The position numbers and the translations under genes are program-made. Below the pieces are notes generated by a model, which saw nothing but the letters and a program-made list of their open reading frames with translations, was not told the origin of the DNA and did not search any database. Source: Anagrus nilaparvatae (Eukaryota; Arthropoda; Insecta; Hymenoptera; Mymaridae). Taken from it: a DNA stretch of 64,000 nt. Positions 1-10,041 of this stretch are shown here, one piece after another. The DNA lies in NCBI GenBank assembly GCA_022575985.1, contig JAKSXM010000142.1:6078001-6142000 (forward strand). Direction: 5' to 3'. The first letter of the stretch is position 1. Each line of letters starts with the position of its first letter.

Positions 1-1542
1 AATAACTAAATCTGATCAAATAAAACATTTCTCCTTACCTCTTTTGGAAATAAATATGTTGCAATATTTTCATGAAATTGATATTAATAATTTAAAAATT
101 ATTTTCTTGATCTCTTTTTTTATAGTGTTTTTGATTTTAGCTTGTATTTAAATTAAATTTGTTAAGATGATAGTAAAAATATTTTTAACTTTACAAATTA
201 AAGGTTAAAAAAAATTTATCAATATTTTCCTTTTTTTTTTGTTTTAAAAAAATTGAAAAAAATAAATAAATATTGAATTTGAATGATTTTTTTAAAGATT
301 AACTTTTAACCTTGAAAAGTTATAACCTATTTTTTAAAATTAATTTCAACATAATATTTTAGCATAAAAAATTAAAATTGGGACCTACATAGTTTTTGAC
401 GTGAAAAAAATTTAGTTAAAATATTAATGAAGAAAGGGTTCATGAAGTAAAAAAATAAAGGTAATTTTATAAAATTAGTTTATGTTTATATTTTGGGAAT
501 TAGTTTAAAATTTAATTTACAGATTTATTCTGCCAAATTTATTATCACTGCTATGCATCAAGGCTGTTAAATACTAAAATTTTACATAACAGTATTTAGT
601 GGATAATTAGCGATAAAGAAAAGTAAGCATTATTTAAAAAATATTTTATTGTTATCTTGTAAACAATCTTCTAATTGTGTAATTATGTTAACTGTTATGG
701 GGATACATATATCCATGTTCAACTACATTGCATTACTATAGTCAACATGCTATATATAGTAAGAAGCAAATTTTGTATGACCATTGTTGTGCAAGATCAA
801 AGGGGTTTACTTGCTTTAGATCTATCATATTAAAATTTGAAATAATTTAAATATTAATTATGCTTAATTAGTCTGAATGAAGCATGCATTAGCACGTATT
901 TATTATTAACTTTTTCTTGAAAATTGGGAAATTTTAAACAATTATTAAAAATTTAAAGTTTGAATTAGGTTTTTTTTTTAAAGGTACCCTTTTACCAATA
1001 TTCAATCTAGCTAGAAATTATCCCAAAGGCTAAGTGTGGTTCTAATTGTTATAAAAATATTTTTTATCTGGAATTTTCAAAAAATTGTGCCGATATTTTG
1101 GCAGGAAAGCGTAAATTTTCCATCAAATTTAATACTTTTCCTGACTAAAAATCCAGAAAAATTTATTCTCTGATACGCTTGGATTTTTTAGGTCAAATAT
1201 CACATACACATATACATTATACAATATACATTATACAATATCACATATTCAACAAAAAAAATTGTAATTTAAATTAATAAACAAATAGTAAATTTTTAAA
1301 CATGTGAGCAAAAAAAGAATGGCCCAGATCGTATTTTAATCCCGACCCAAGCTGAAGCCTCAACCCATCTTTCTTCGAATGGTAAATTGTGATTTGAATG
1401 ATATAAAAATAAAAAAAATAAATAAGTAATAAAGAAATTAATAAATTAATATATATTTGCTTATTCTACATGTCTTCACTCAGACTCTTATTATTTCTAA
1501 TGACTTACTAGTTGAAGATTTAATTTGGTAAATTTAAACTAA
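1..1542. other. AT-rich sequence without a recognised gene
   Basis: No ORF, RNA gene or clear repeat structure is supported here. If the transposase-like gene has a further 5' exon or a promoter it would lie in this stretch. A pyrimidine-rich run ending in TTTAG at 1573 directly precedes the first recognised coding segment, so an upstream non-coding exon is possible. Confidence 0.5.
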
Positions 1543-1578
1543 ATGATTATTTTTTTTATTTTCTTTAATTTAGTTACA

Positions 1579-1683
1579 ATGCAAAGGATGATTTATAATA
1601 GTTATTTGCATAAAGGGCCAGACTATATTCCCAAAAGCTCAATTTATAGATTAAGAAAAAAGATTAAACTTGATCTGAAGCAG
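1579..1683 (+). CDS. Exon 1 of CMC-type transposase-like gene (N-terminus)
   Basis: This is the probable first coding exon of the gene whose main exon is at 10042-12306. It opens with ATG at 1579 and encodes 35 residues, including a basic segment rich in Arg and Lys near the end, as is common at the N-terminus of this transposase group. The exon closes with CAG followed by GTAAGG, a good donor, in phase 0. An in-frame ATG at 1543 would add 12 hydrophobic residues, but TTTAG at 1573 looks like a splice acceptor, so I prefer 1579. The next exon (4884-4994) and the main exon are also phase 0, so the three join without a frameshift into 826 residues. Only splice signals and frame support the link to the main exon. 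Confidence 0.55.
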
Positions 1684-2287
1684 GTAAGGTTTTTATTAAA
1701 TCCATCGGTTACTCGAAATTCTTATTAAGACACACACATACACTAAGAATTCATTTTGTTAAATTTATTTAGCATCAGCTAAATGCTTTGAAAATTATTA
1801 TCAATATCGGTATGTGATTATAAAAATTAATGTTTATCGCGAATTTTAATTTTTTTCGGCAACTCCGCCAAAACATTGATTATTTTATAAAAAAGTAGAT
1901 GAAAAAAATTATTAATTTTTTTTTTTTTTATTTGTTTTTGAATAAAATAAACGTTATTTTTAAATATAAAACAATTGTTTAATTGTTTAACGGGTTAACC
2001 CCTTTTTTATAATGAAAACAAAATATAAGTTATTAAGATTTATCAGATATTGTATGTTTCTTTTAAAGATAAAATAAGATGTAAGTAAACGAAAGTCTGG
2101 AGGCATAGATTTTCAGTGATTTTGATTGAATCTAATTCAACTACTGCAGTTTTTTATATTTTTTTAAGAAGAAGATACAAAGAAGATACCAGTACCAACC
2201 GATTCATGTTAGCTAACTTAATTCCATTATGCTATAAACGGCTTCTCTGTGACAGGAAGCTAAAAAACCGGTTTTTAAAAATAGTCT

Positions 2288-2330
2288 GTATGTGTGTGTG
2301 TGTGTGTGTTTGTATGTATGTATATTGTAT
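2288..2330. repeat. TG/TATG microsatellite
   Basis: A run of TG dinucleotides passes into TATG units inside intron 1 of the transposase-like gene. It is a simple-sequence tract with no coding meaning. Confidence 0.85.
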
Positions 2331-2394
2331 GTAACAGGTGAAATTTCATTCCAATTCTGGTCAATAAAATATTATTTTTATTTTTTTATGGAAT

Positions 2395-3560
2395 TAAGAC
2401 TTAATTTTTTTTTCAAAAATTTTTCTATCAAAAAATCTCAAACTAATTTTTTTTTTTTTTAATTAGGATGTAATACCTCATTTATTTCCACGAAAGTACT
2501 TATATTTAAAAGTACGATTTTTACTCAATACCTCGAATCTGATAACTAATTTTTTGAAAATTTTTTTCACCAAAAAATACAAAAAATACCAATTTTTTTT
2601 TTCTTTATGGATGCAGTACTTAATTTATTTATGTTAAAGTACTAGTTTTATAAATATCATTTATAGTAATTTTTTGGACCTAATACTTAATTTTTTCAAA
2701 ATTTTATTTTCAAATTTTTTGTCGCCAAAAAATACAAAAAACGCCAAAATTTTTTTTATTTTAGGACGTAATACTTAATTTTTTCCTATGAAAGTACGAG
2801 TATCTAGAATTATCGTTTGTAAAGGATTTCTCCATCTGATACGTAATTTTTCGAAATCTTTTACATAAAATAATTTAAAAAATACCATAATTTTTTTCTT
2901 TTTGGACGTAGTACCTCATATTTTTCCATGAAAGTACTAATATCTAGAAGTATCGTTTTTACTCTATAACTGGAATCATATAATTTATTTTTTGAAAATT
3001 TTTTTCTCCAAATTTTTTTCACCAAAAAATACAAAAAATACCAATTTTTTTTTTCTTTATGGACGCAGTACTTAATTTATTTCTGTGGGAGTACTAGTTT
3101 TAGAAATATCGTTTATAGTAATTGTTTGGATCTGATACGTAATTTTTTCAAAATTTTTTCTTAAAATTTTTGTTGCCAAAAAATACAAAAAACGGCAATT
3201 TTTTTTTTATTTTAGGACGCAGTACTTAATTTCATCCTTTGAAAGTAAGAATATCTAGAATTATCTCTTTGTAAAGGATTTCTCCATCTGATACGTAATT
3301 TTTCAAAATTTTTTTTTTCAAATTTTTTTACATAAAATAATTAATAAAATACCATAATTTTTTTTTTTTTGGACGTAGTACCTCATTTTTTCCCATGAAA
3401 GTACTAATATCTAGAATTACCGTTTTTACTCATTATCTCCAATCCGATACCTAATTTTTCAAACAATTTTTTTTTTTAAATTTTTTAAATAAAAAAATGT
3501 AAAAAAAATCAATTATTTTTTTCTTTTTTCTATGAAATTATTAATATCTAGAATTAACTT
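2395..3560. repeat. Degenerate satellite array with three-monomer higher-order period
   Basis: Degenerate tandem units of about 150 bp recur across this stretch. A typical unit has an ACCAAAAAATACAAAAAA segment, a T-run, a GGACGTAGTACTTAATTT-like segment, a GAAAGTACTAATATCTAGAA-like segment and a TCTGATACGTAATTTTT-like segment. The same landmark occurs near 2571, 2726, 2870, 3021, 3176 and 3332. Monomers three apart (2571 and 3021, 2726 and 3176, 2870 and 3332) resemble each other more than their neighbours do, giving a period of about 450 bp. A related array lies at 30670-32330 in the same orientation. Confidence 0.75.
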
Positions 3561-3739
3561 TCTTACTAGTTATCATTTTTATTACTGAATTTAAACATAT
3601 CAAAAATTTTTTCTTTAATCCTGTAGCTGGTGTAATTGTGTCTTCAAGATATAACTACACCAGCTACACCAAAAACTGTCAATCAGACATAATTATCATA
3701 AAAGAAAATTATGTACTAGTGTAGAATATCTATAACAGT

Positions 3740-3890
3740 ATCAAGGATAAAATAATTCAAAGATCATTCTTAGTTTTTCTTAAGACATTATACTTTGTTA
3801 GGTAAAATAGACCATTAAGAACATTTTGTTATTGTTAATGAGGAACCATAGTGCCAATTACTTGGCAGCGTATTTTTCTTAGTGTACAGA
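3740..3890 (+). repeat. Tail segment shared with the second satellite region
   Basis: This block includes a TTAGTTTTTCTTAAGACATT-like stretch and a GTGCCAATTACTTGGCAGC segment. It recurs beside the other satellite array at about 32040-32160 and again at about 32215-32330. The satellite and this tail therefore appear to have moved together as one dispersed repeat. Confidence 0.6.
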
Positions 3891-4883
3891 CACTTTGGCA
3901 TTTTATTTTTTTTTTTAAATATGTAGCTGTATTTTTAGTGAAAATAGTTGAATATTATCAAAAAAATTTTTAGTAATTTTTATTATTATTTTCTGAGCTA
4001 TTTTTTATATATCTGATCATTGTAGGCTGTAATACCGAAAGAAAAAGATCTTATCACGAAGACATACAATAAGATTTGAACATGTTTATTTAAAATTATT
4101 CAAAGTTTGTACAGCTGAATTTAATGAAATTCCTGATCCTAAATCTACAAATTATTTTAAGACCTTAATAGAAATTATTTAAACAACATTTTAATCTCCA
4201 CATTTATTAAAAAAACTATTTGTAACCCTTCCTTAAAAACATAAATTTTTGACTTCTAAACTGTGTTGGCTGCCTTTTACAATTACTTATACTCCAGTAA
4301 TTATGCAGTAATTGTTATGCAACTGCGTACCAACTTGAAAACAGGTTTACGACAGCTAAAGGGTTCACAAATGCCATTTTTTAAAGATTATTTAATAAAT
4401 TATATGGTTTACTAGGTAATATGTCAAATTTGGGTTATATGAGCAAATTTACGGGATGAAAACTAACCCCAAAATAAAAAAGAATTGAATCATCAATGAT
4501 AAGCATATTTTTTTGAACTTTTTTTGTAGATTCAAGTATTTTTAAACTTTTTGTTAAATTTTGAACATTATCCACCTTATAAGCCCTTATATGTGTTAAA
4601 ACTACCCGTAAAAAGGTAGGGTTATAAAAGCTGGTTTAAGGCCTTTCATTATTTTACAGCCACTTTGAACCCCAGATTCGGATTCAATGACCCAAAAAAC
4701 CTTTAGTATACCTTTTTTCAAGCCGGTACGCGATTTCAACTTTCAACCTCCCCCTCGCATTATTACCGAATTATTAAAATTCATTTTATAAACAAATTTT
4801 CATAATTTTTAAAGTAGCAATTTAAACAACCATCAAGGTTTTTTTTATTTGTTTAAAAAAATTTTTTTAAATATTTTTTACAG

Positions 4884-4994
4884 GTTTCAAGTCCCTCCGA
4901 TGTTCGTGATGATTTCAGAGTATTTGTTTCTGACAGTTCGCAAAATGCTAACGAAACATTAGAAACTTTAGTTGAAACTTCAGTTTTAGAGAAT
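4884..4994 (+). CDS. Exon 2 of CMC-type transposase-like gene
   Basis: This is a predicted 111-bp internal exon. It is preceded by a pyrimidine-rich tract ending in TTTACAG and followed by GTAAAT, an acceptable but weak donor after AAT. It encodes 37 residues in phase 0, acidic and rich in Ser and Thr, with no stop. Joined to exon 1 (ending at 1683) and exon 3 (starting at 10042) the reading frame is continuous. It carries no recognisable domain, so the call rests on splice signals, phase and the protein-like composition of the segment within very AT-rich intron sequence. Confidence 0.5.
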
Positions 4995-5147
4995 GTAAAT
5001 TATTTAAAATATTTATTATTATTTTTTTTTAAATATTTTTGTTAATGACTCATCGCTAATAATTTATAAGAATATTATTCTTTTTTTCGTTTCTTAGATT
5101 AAATAAGATTAGATTATTATTCATAAACAAAGCAATGGCTGTATTAT

Positions 5148-5281
5148 CGACGGTCCCTAGGAATAAGATCGTTATTCGCCGAGAGTAACAAAGACTCCCA
5201 CATCTCGTATTCTGTATACATTGAAATGTCAGCGTCTTTGCTACTCTCGGCGAATAACGATCTTATTCCTAGGGACCGTCG
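5148..5281. mobile_element. 134-bp MITE with 48-bp terminal inverted repeats and TTAT target duplication
   Basis: The ends are inverted copies beginning CGACGGTCCCTAGGAATAAG, with arms about 5148-5195 and 5234-5281 that match closely. TTAT flanks both ends directly (5144-5147 and 5282-5285), consistent with a 4-bp target-site duplication. The internal loop is only about 40 bp and codes for nothing. The element lies in intron 2 of the transposase-like gene. The superfamily is not assignable from the ends alone. Confidence 0.85.
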
Positions 5282-5321
5282 TTATAAGCAAAAAACTCTA
5301 TATCATTTTTTAAAGTTTTTT

Positions 5322-6153
5322 GAAGTTTACTTCTTTCTTGTCACCGTACCGTAGTTATTATTTTATTTCTACGAGTAGTTAAAAATGAAAAAATCGTCAT
5401 GGTGAAATCGTAATGAAATTAGAAAGAAAAAATAAGAATACTTATCCCCACTTGCCGGTAAATCACACTCTGTCCGGTGTTAAGGATGTTGCTTACCTTT
5501 TTTGTTTGCGTATAGATTTTAATAAAAGTTGGTATATAACAAGAAATCATATTAAAAAATACATATTTAAAATTAGAAAATCCTAGGGTGATTCCTTCAT
5601 TATTAAATAATTAAAAATAATTTTGCTTCTCCGAGCATCTTATACACGTGATTCTTATGGGACGACATTTTACAATAAAAAATTAAAGTATTTTTTGCGT
5701 ACAGTTTTTGATAAAAAAATTATAACATATAAAAAACATATCGTAGAATATAATTATTCAATTTATTTTAGACTAGGGTGGTTTGTTTATAACGAAAATT
5801 TTATTTATTTAACAATGCTATCGTATAGCTGTGCGCGCGCAAGGTTCTCGCTTCTATAGTAATATGATAGAAAGAGAGAGTAATAGTTTCTATTATCCCC
5901 AGCTTATTGGTAGTTATCATCCTTAAATTTTTTTTTCTTCGCCGGCAGACCCCGAGCATAATCGTGGGTGTTCGGAAAGATTAGAAAGATATACATTGTT
6001 AATCGCCAGTATACCGATCGTAAATAAGGACGCTTGGATGATTTCGGTGTTAAATTTTGTAGTGATTTAAAATAAATCAATTGTACACAGTTTTTAAAAT
6101 TTTTATTTCTAAATTTTACTTTTATAAAATTGTTTTAGAAAGAAGTAAACTTC
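5322..6153. mobile_element. Possible element bounded by 17-bp perfect inverted repeats
   Basis: GAAGTTTACTTCTTTCT at 5322-5338 has an exact reverse complement at 6137-6153. The intervening 0.8 kb is less AT-rich than its surroundings in places and holds a 78-codon ORF (5623-5859) with no recognisable similarity. No target duplication is clear, so this could be a coincidence of short matching sequence. Confidence 0.3.
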
Positions 6154-6829
6154 ACCCTTTTGTCCCTAGACAAACTGTCCGTTTTTTTATAAATCAATAA
6201 GTTTTTAGGGTTACTGACCCTGGTTTGGAAGTGCAAGACAAGTAAAAAATTTTTATATTTTATGAATTACAGCCATCGTTTAGTTAGAATATATATTTAG
6301 AACTTTTGTCAACCTTCATTGTACCAATTAATACGAATTAAGATATCTTTCATTTTAGAATGAATTAAAAGAATTTATGAGTTATTTATTAAGAGAAAAT
6401 TGCTAAATCTTTAGACAAGAACTTATTGTTTAAGCAAAATATTTATATCAAAAACTTATTTAACACAAAGTGCATAAACTGTAAATTTTAGATATATTAG
6501 GTTTGAATTTCAAAACAATATTTTATTAAATGCCAATACAAGTTTTGATTATTAAGCATTTTTCTATAAAATACATAAACAAAAAATTTAATTGAATTAA
6601 GTAAAGAATTATTAAAGGACATTTTAATAAAAAACCCTGCCTATAGTAAAGAATGTAGTAAAAATAAAACAAAAAAACTTATAACAGACAACCAATGAGC
6701 AATGTTATATGTTCACTTATAAATAGTTTTCTTAATTTTAACATATACTCCCTAATTATATTGTAAGTCCTACTACTACTACAACTACGTATAATAAATC
6801 TAGTTCTAGGGTCCCTAGCTAGGTGTTTT

Positions 6830-6940
6830 AGGGTCCCTAAAAGTCTCTAAATTGAAAATATTTTAAGTCCATTTGATCCCCCCCTCTGCTGAAAAGGACT
6901 TTTTTGGGCACCCCTCCATATGAAAATGTTCAATGTTAAT
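6830..6940 (+). repeat. Dispersed repeat, copy 1 (C-tract element)
   Basis: This segment carries a GGTCCCTAA motif, AAGTCCATTT, a C-run and a TGTTCAATGTTAA-like end. The same order of motifs recurs at about 62264-62366, so this is an interspersed repeat. No ends or coding capacity are visible. Confidence 0.6.
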
Positions 6941-6973
6941 ATATATATATTAGTCCTAACAATATATTATTAT

Positions 6974-7243
6974 TTATCTATCACGCAGAATGCAGATTGA
7001 ATTTTGAGAGGTCTCGTCGCTCATATTTTCCCCTGACGCGAAGCTTTTGAAATTATTTCGTTCACATAACTCATACCAAGCTTCACCTACATGTTGTGTT
7101 TGTAATTGTGCAAGCGCCAAAATTTTTGTACCCTTGATGCTTAATAATGCCAATTTATTTTTTTGATTTTTCTTGGAGAAATTATATAGTATTTTATAAA
7201 AATCGGTTCTCAAACTGGTACCCAAAATCATCTCGATGTGCAA
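6974..7243 (-). CDS. Unrecognised 89-codon ORF, possibly a transposon remnant
   Basis: This open frame has a more protein-like residue mix than neighbouring random ORFs: balanced charge, a central ALAQLQTQHVGEAWYEL-like segment, and Trp and Cys residues. I do not recognise a family. A stop lies just upstream in frame and there is no clear splice acceptor, so it would be a fragment rather than a gene. It sits in intron 2 of the transposase-like gene on the opposite strand, among repeat elements. A decayed piece of a mobile-element protein is the likeliest reading, with a chance ORF as the alternative. Confidence 0.2.
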   Translation of the reverse strand: MHIEMILGTSLRTDFYKILYNFSKKNQKNKLALLSIKGTKILALAQLQTQHVGEAWYELCERNNFKSFASGENMSDETSQNSICILRDR

Positions 7244-7812
7244 AATATGCGAGAAAATATGTTTTTAATAAACTTTTATTTTGAAGTAGCAAATGAATCT
7301 GTTTCATAAATGTCATATTTAATAAAAAAAAAAGTAAAATTGGTACATGAAGAGTTGTTACATTAATTACACAAGGCCCGAAAAAACTCTTGTTCTTAAA
7401 AACAAAGTATACTTATTGCATATGTTTTTCGGTGTGCTGGAATGTACCTAGGGTCAGAATCCATTTATGCCCCATAAATTTCGTCCCCGATTCTTTCGAA
7501 AATAGCAAAATTTGTATAGGCTTTACCTTATTTTGATATACGGTATTTGTATTTAAATGTGATAAAAATTTTTTGTGTAAAAAACTGATTTTTCAATAAA
7601 ATAAATTTTAAAGTAACTTTTAAAAAAACGTTGATATTGCAAAAACATATATAAGAATTTTTACAGTAGAAAATGATTTTATATTATTTAGCGATACTTT
7701 ACGTATTTTTCTAAATTGTAATCATATTTTTCCCCACTGTGTATCGTGACCTTGTATATTAGACTGGGTTTTTTCCCGAAATATCCGGAATTTCTAACGC
7801 GCCAGCAGAAAT

Positions 7813-8806
7813 CAAAAATATAAGAAAAAAAAATAAGTTTCTTGTTCGATTTAGACCAAAACATCGATTTTTGAGCCTACGATAGCTCTCGAAAGTTTTA
7901 TTTTTAGCCTCCTTAAATTTGGGATTTTCTTAAAACTCAGTTTTTTTAGTGGATTCAAATCGCGTTTAAGATTATGTTCCAATTCATATTTCTTAGGATT
8001 TTCACCCCAGGAATCCGATGAAAACATTTATTTTAGCTTTTTATTACGTTTTATAGGAGAAAAATCGATTTTCGTTGCCTTTTAGGGTTCTAATTTCAAG
8101 GGGACCAACTTTAAAAGTTTTGTAGTTTTCTGAATAAATTTTTCTGTATATTATTTAAAAGCTGCACTTGTCTATTTTTTCTCCAGAAATCCGATGGAAC
8201 CAATATATAGGAGAAAAATATATTTGATTGGGTTTTAGGGTCCCAATTTTAAGGAAATCTATTATAAAAGGTTAGCAGTTTTCAAAATAATTTTTTTTTG
8301 AATATTATTTATTAAAGGAACTTACGTATTTTTTCCCCAGGAATCCGATGAAATCATTTATTTTAGCTTTTGACCACCTCTTATATGAGAAAAATCGATT
8401 TTTGTCGTTTTTCAGGGTCATAATTTTAAGGAAATATATTACAAGAATTTTAATTTTCAGAATATATTTTTCTAAATATTATTTACTAATGAGACTTATG
8501 TATTTTTCCCCGAGGAATTCAATGGAACTATTTATTTTTTTATCTGGGCATTTCTTTTGCGAGAAAATCTATTTTTCCAAAATTAACCGAATTTTCCATA
8601 TTTTATTCGAAATTTGCTTTTTGATCATTTGGAACATAATAGTAAACGTGATTAGAATCCATTAGAAAAACTGAAAGTTTTAAGAAAATCCAAAATTTAA
8701 GAAGGCCAAAAAAAAACTTTTGACAGTTATCGTAGACTCAAAAATTTATGTTTTGGTCTAAATACAACTTATAAGAAACTTATTTTTTTTACTTATATGT
8801 ATTTTT
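7813..8806. mobile_element. Fold-back element with internal tandem units
   Basis: The left arm (about 7813-7990) contains AAATAAGTTTCTTGTTCGAT, a TTTAGACCAAAACAT segment and CCTACGATAGCTCTCGAAAG. It reappears inverted and diverged at about 8640-8806. Between the arms, a unit with a CCCCAGGAATCCGATG landmark repeats near 8006, 8190, 8339 and 8513, a spacing of about 150-185 bp. The 105-codon ORF at 8348-8665 crosses these repeats and is not a credible gene. Sequence style resembles the fold-back element at 29567-30464. Confidence 0.7.
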
Positions 8807-10041
8807 TTTTTTTTTTTAAATATGAGACGATGGTTTTGCATAACGAATTTGGGATGAACTTTTTCTTGCAAGTAATTCTTTTAATGATAAATCAGCTATA
8901 TTAAATTATATATATTAAACTCGCCTATAGTAAAAATAATCCATAAGTGTAAATTTTTCCTTTTAAATTTGACGTTGTTCATTCATTCAAATGTTTGAAT
9001 TTATAACTATCAAAAGAATACTTAGGACAAAGAAGTGGGATAAAAAAGAGGACTACAAAAAATAATAGTTTTTAAATTGATTGAATAATATATAAAAAAA
9101 AATTAAATATTTTTGTTTTTTTTTTCGTTTACGAAGTCACCGATTCCAAAAATCAAGGTTTCTTTAACCAAAATTTTTCTCACCCTCATCCTCACATTAG
9201 CAAAAAACACCCCTCATTAAAGGTGTTTTTACAATGTTTATAAACTGTAAGGGAGCTTCCATAAATTACTAGGGAGGGGGCAAAAATTAATGGGGGAGGA
9301 AGTTTATTCAAGATGACTGTTTTACAAATTTATATTCTCTAATGGTAACTTCTTCGATTTTTTTGTTAGTAAGGTGTACGATGGCACTGTATAACGAACT
9401 ATATAAATGACAGCATAGCGCACATATTTTGCAGAATAGAAAACTGTATATAGAAAATAATACCCAGAAAGCGAGGTTTTCAAGAAATGTATTAATCGGA
9501 ATGGAATGAGCCACGAGGGGCCAAAATAAATTCCGGGGTAAATTAGTTTACTCAAAGGATACCATATGGTGGAGGTTGACCCTTAAGGGGAAATGGGTAC
9601 TTTGGAGCCGTAACAGATTCCTTTTATACAAATTTATCTATGGGGGTAAAACTCTTCGGTTTCAAAATAAATCTTCGACGTTAAGAAGGGGTTACTCAAA
9701 TAAAATGTGGTATGAAAATGGATCCTCAATTTCTTGAGTATCATAATTTTTTCATTATTTTCAACGGACTGAGTATAGGAAATGTAGAACGAGGAGAAAT
9801 TTATCTAGAATTTTTATATACGGTAAAACTTTGACCCTGGGAGAAGTAAGGAAGGGAGGGGTGGATAAATGTAGAATAAATGAATTATGACCTTAAAATT
9901 TTTAGCACACCAAGAAATAATATAAGGTATCATTCTTAAGACTATAAAAACAAGACTTTTTTTATTGCTGTATGTTATTAGTACGCATCATAGAATTATT
10001 AAAAATTATAAATAAAGCATAAATAATACTTATTCTTTTAG
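8807..10041. other. Remainder of intron 2, no gene; short hairpin at 9203-9230
   Basis: No coding evidence is seen. A perfect 9-bp hairpin (AAAAACACC and GGTGTTTTT) lies at 9203-9230. Overlapping minus-strand ORFs near 9308-9555 are AT-rich and unrecognisable. The stretch ends with TATTCTTTTAG, the acceptor for the main transposase exon. Confidence 0.5.

Noticed and set aside
2116..2334. 72-residue ORF ending in a run of alternating Cys and Val
   Set aside because: The Cys-Val run is a translated TG microsatellite, not a cysteine-rich peptide.
8348..8665. 105-residue ORF on the plus strand
   Set aside because: It runs through tandem units and into the right arm of the fold-back element at 7813-8806 and is hydrophobic only because of T-rich sequence.
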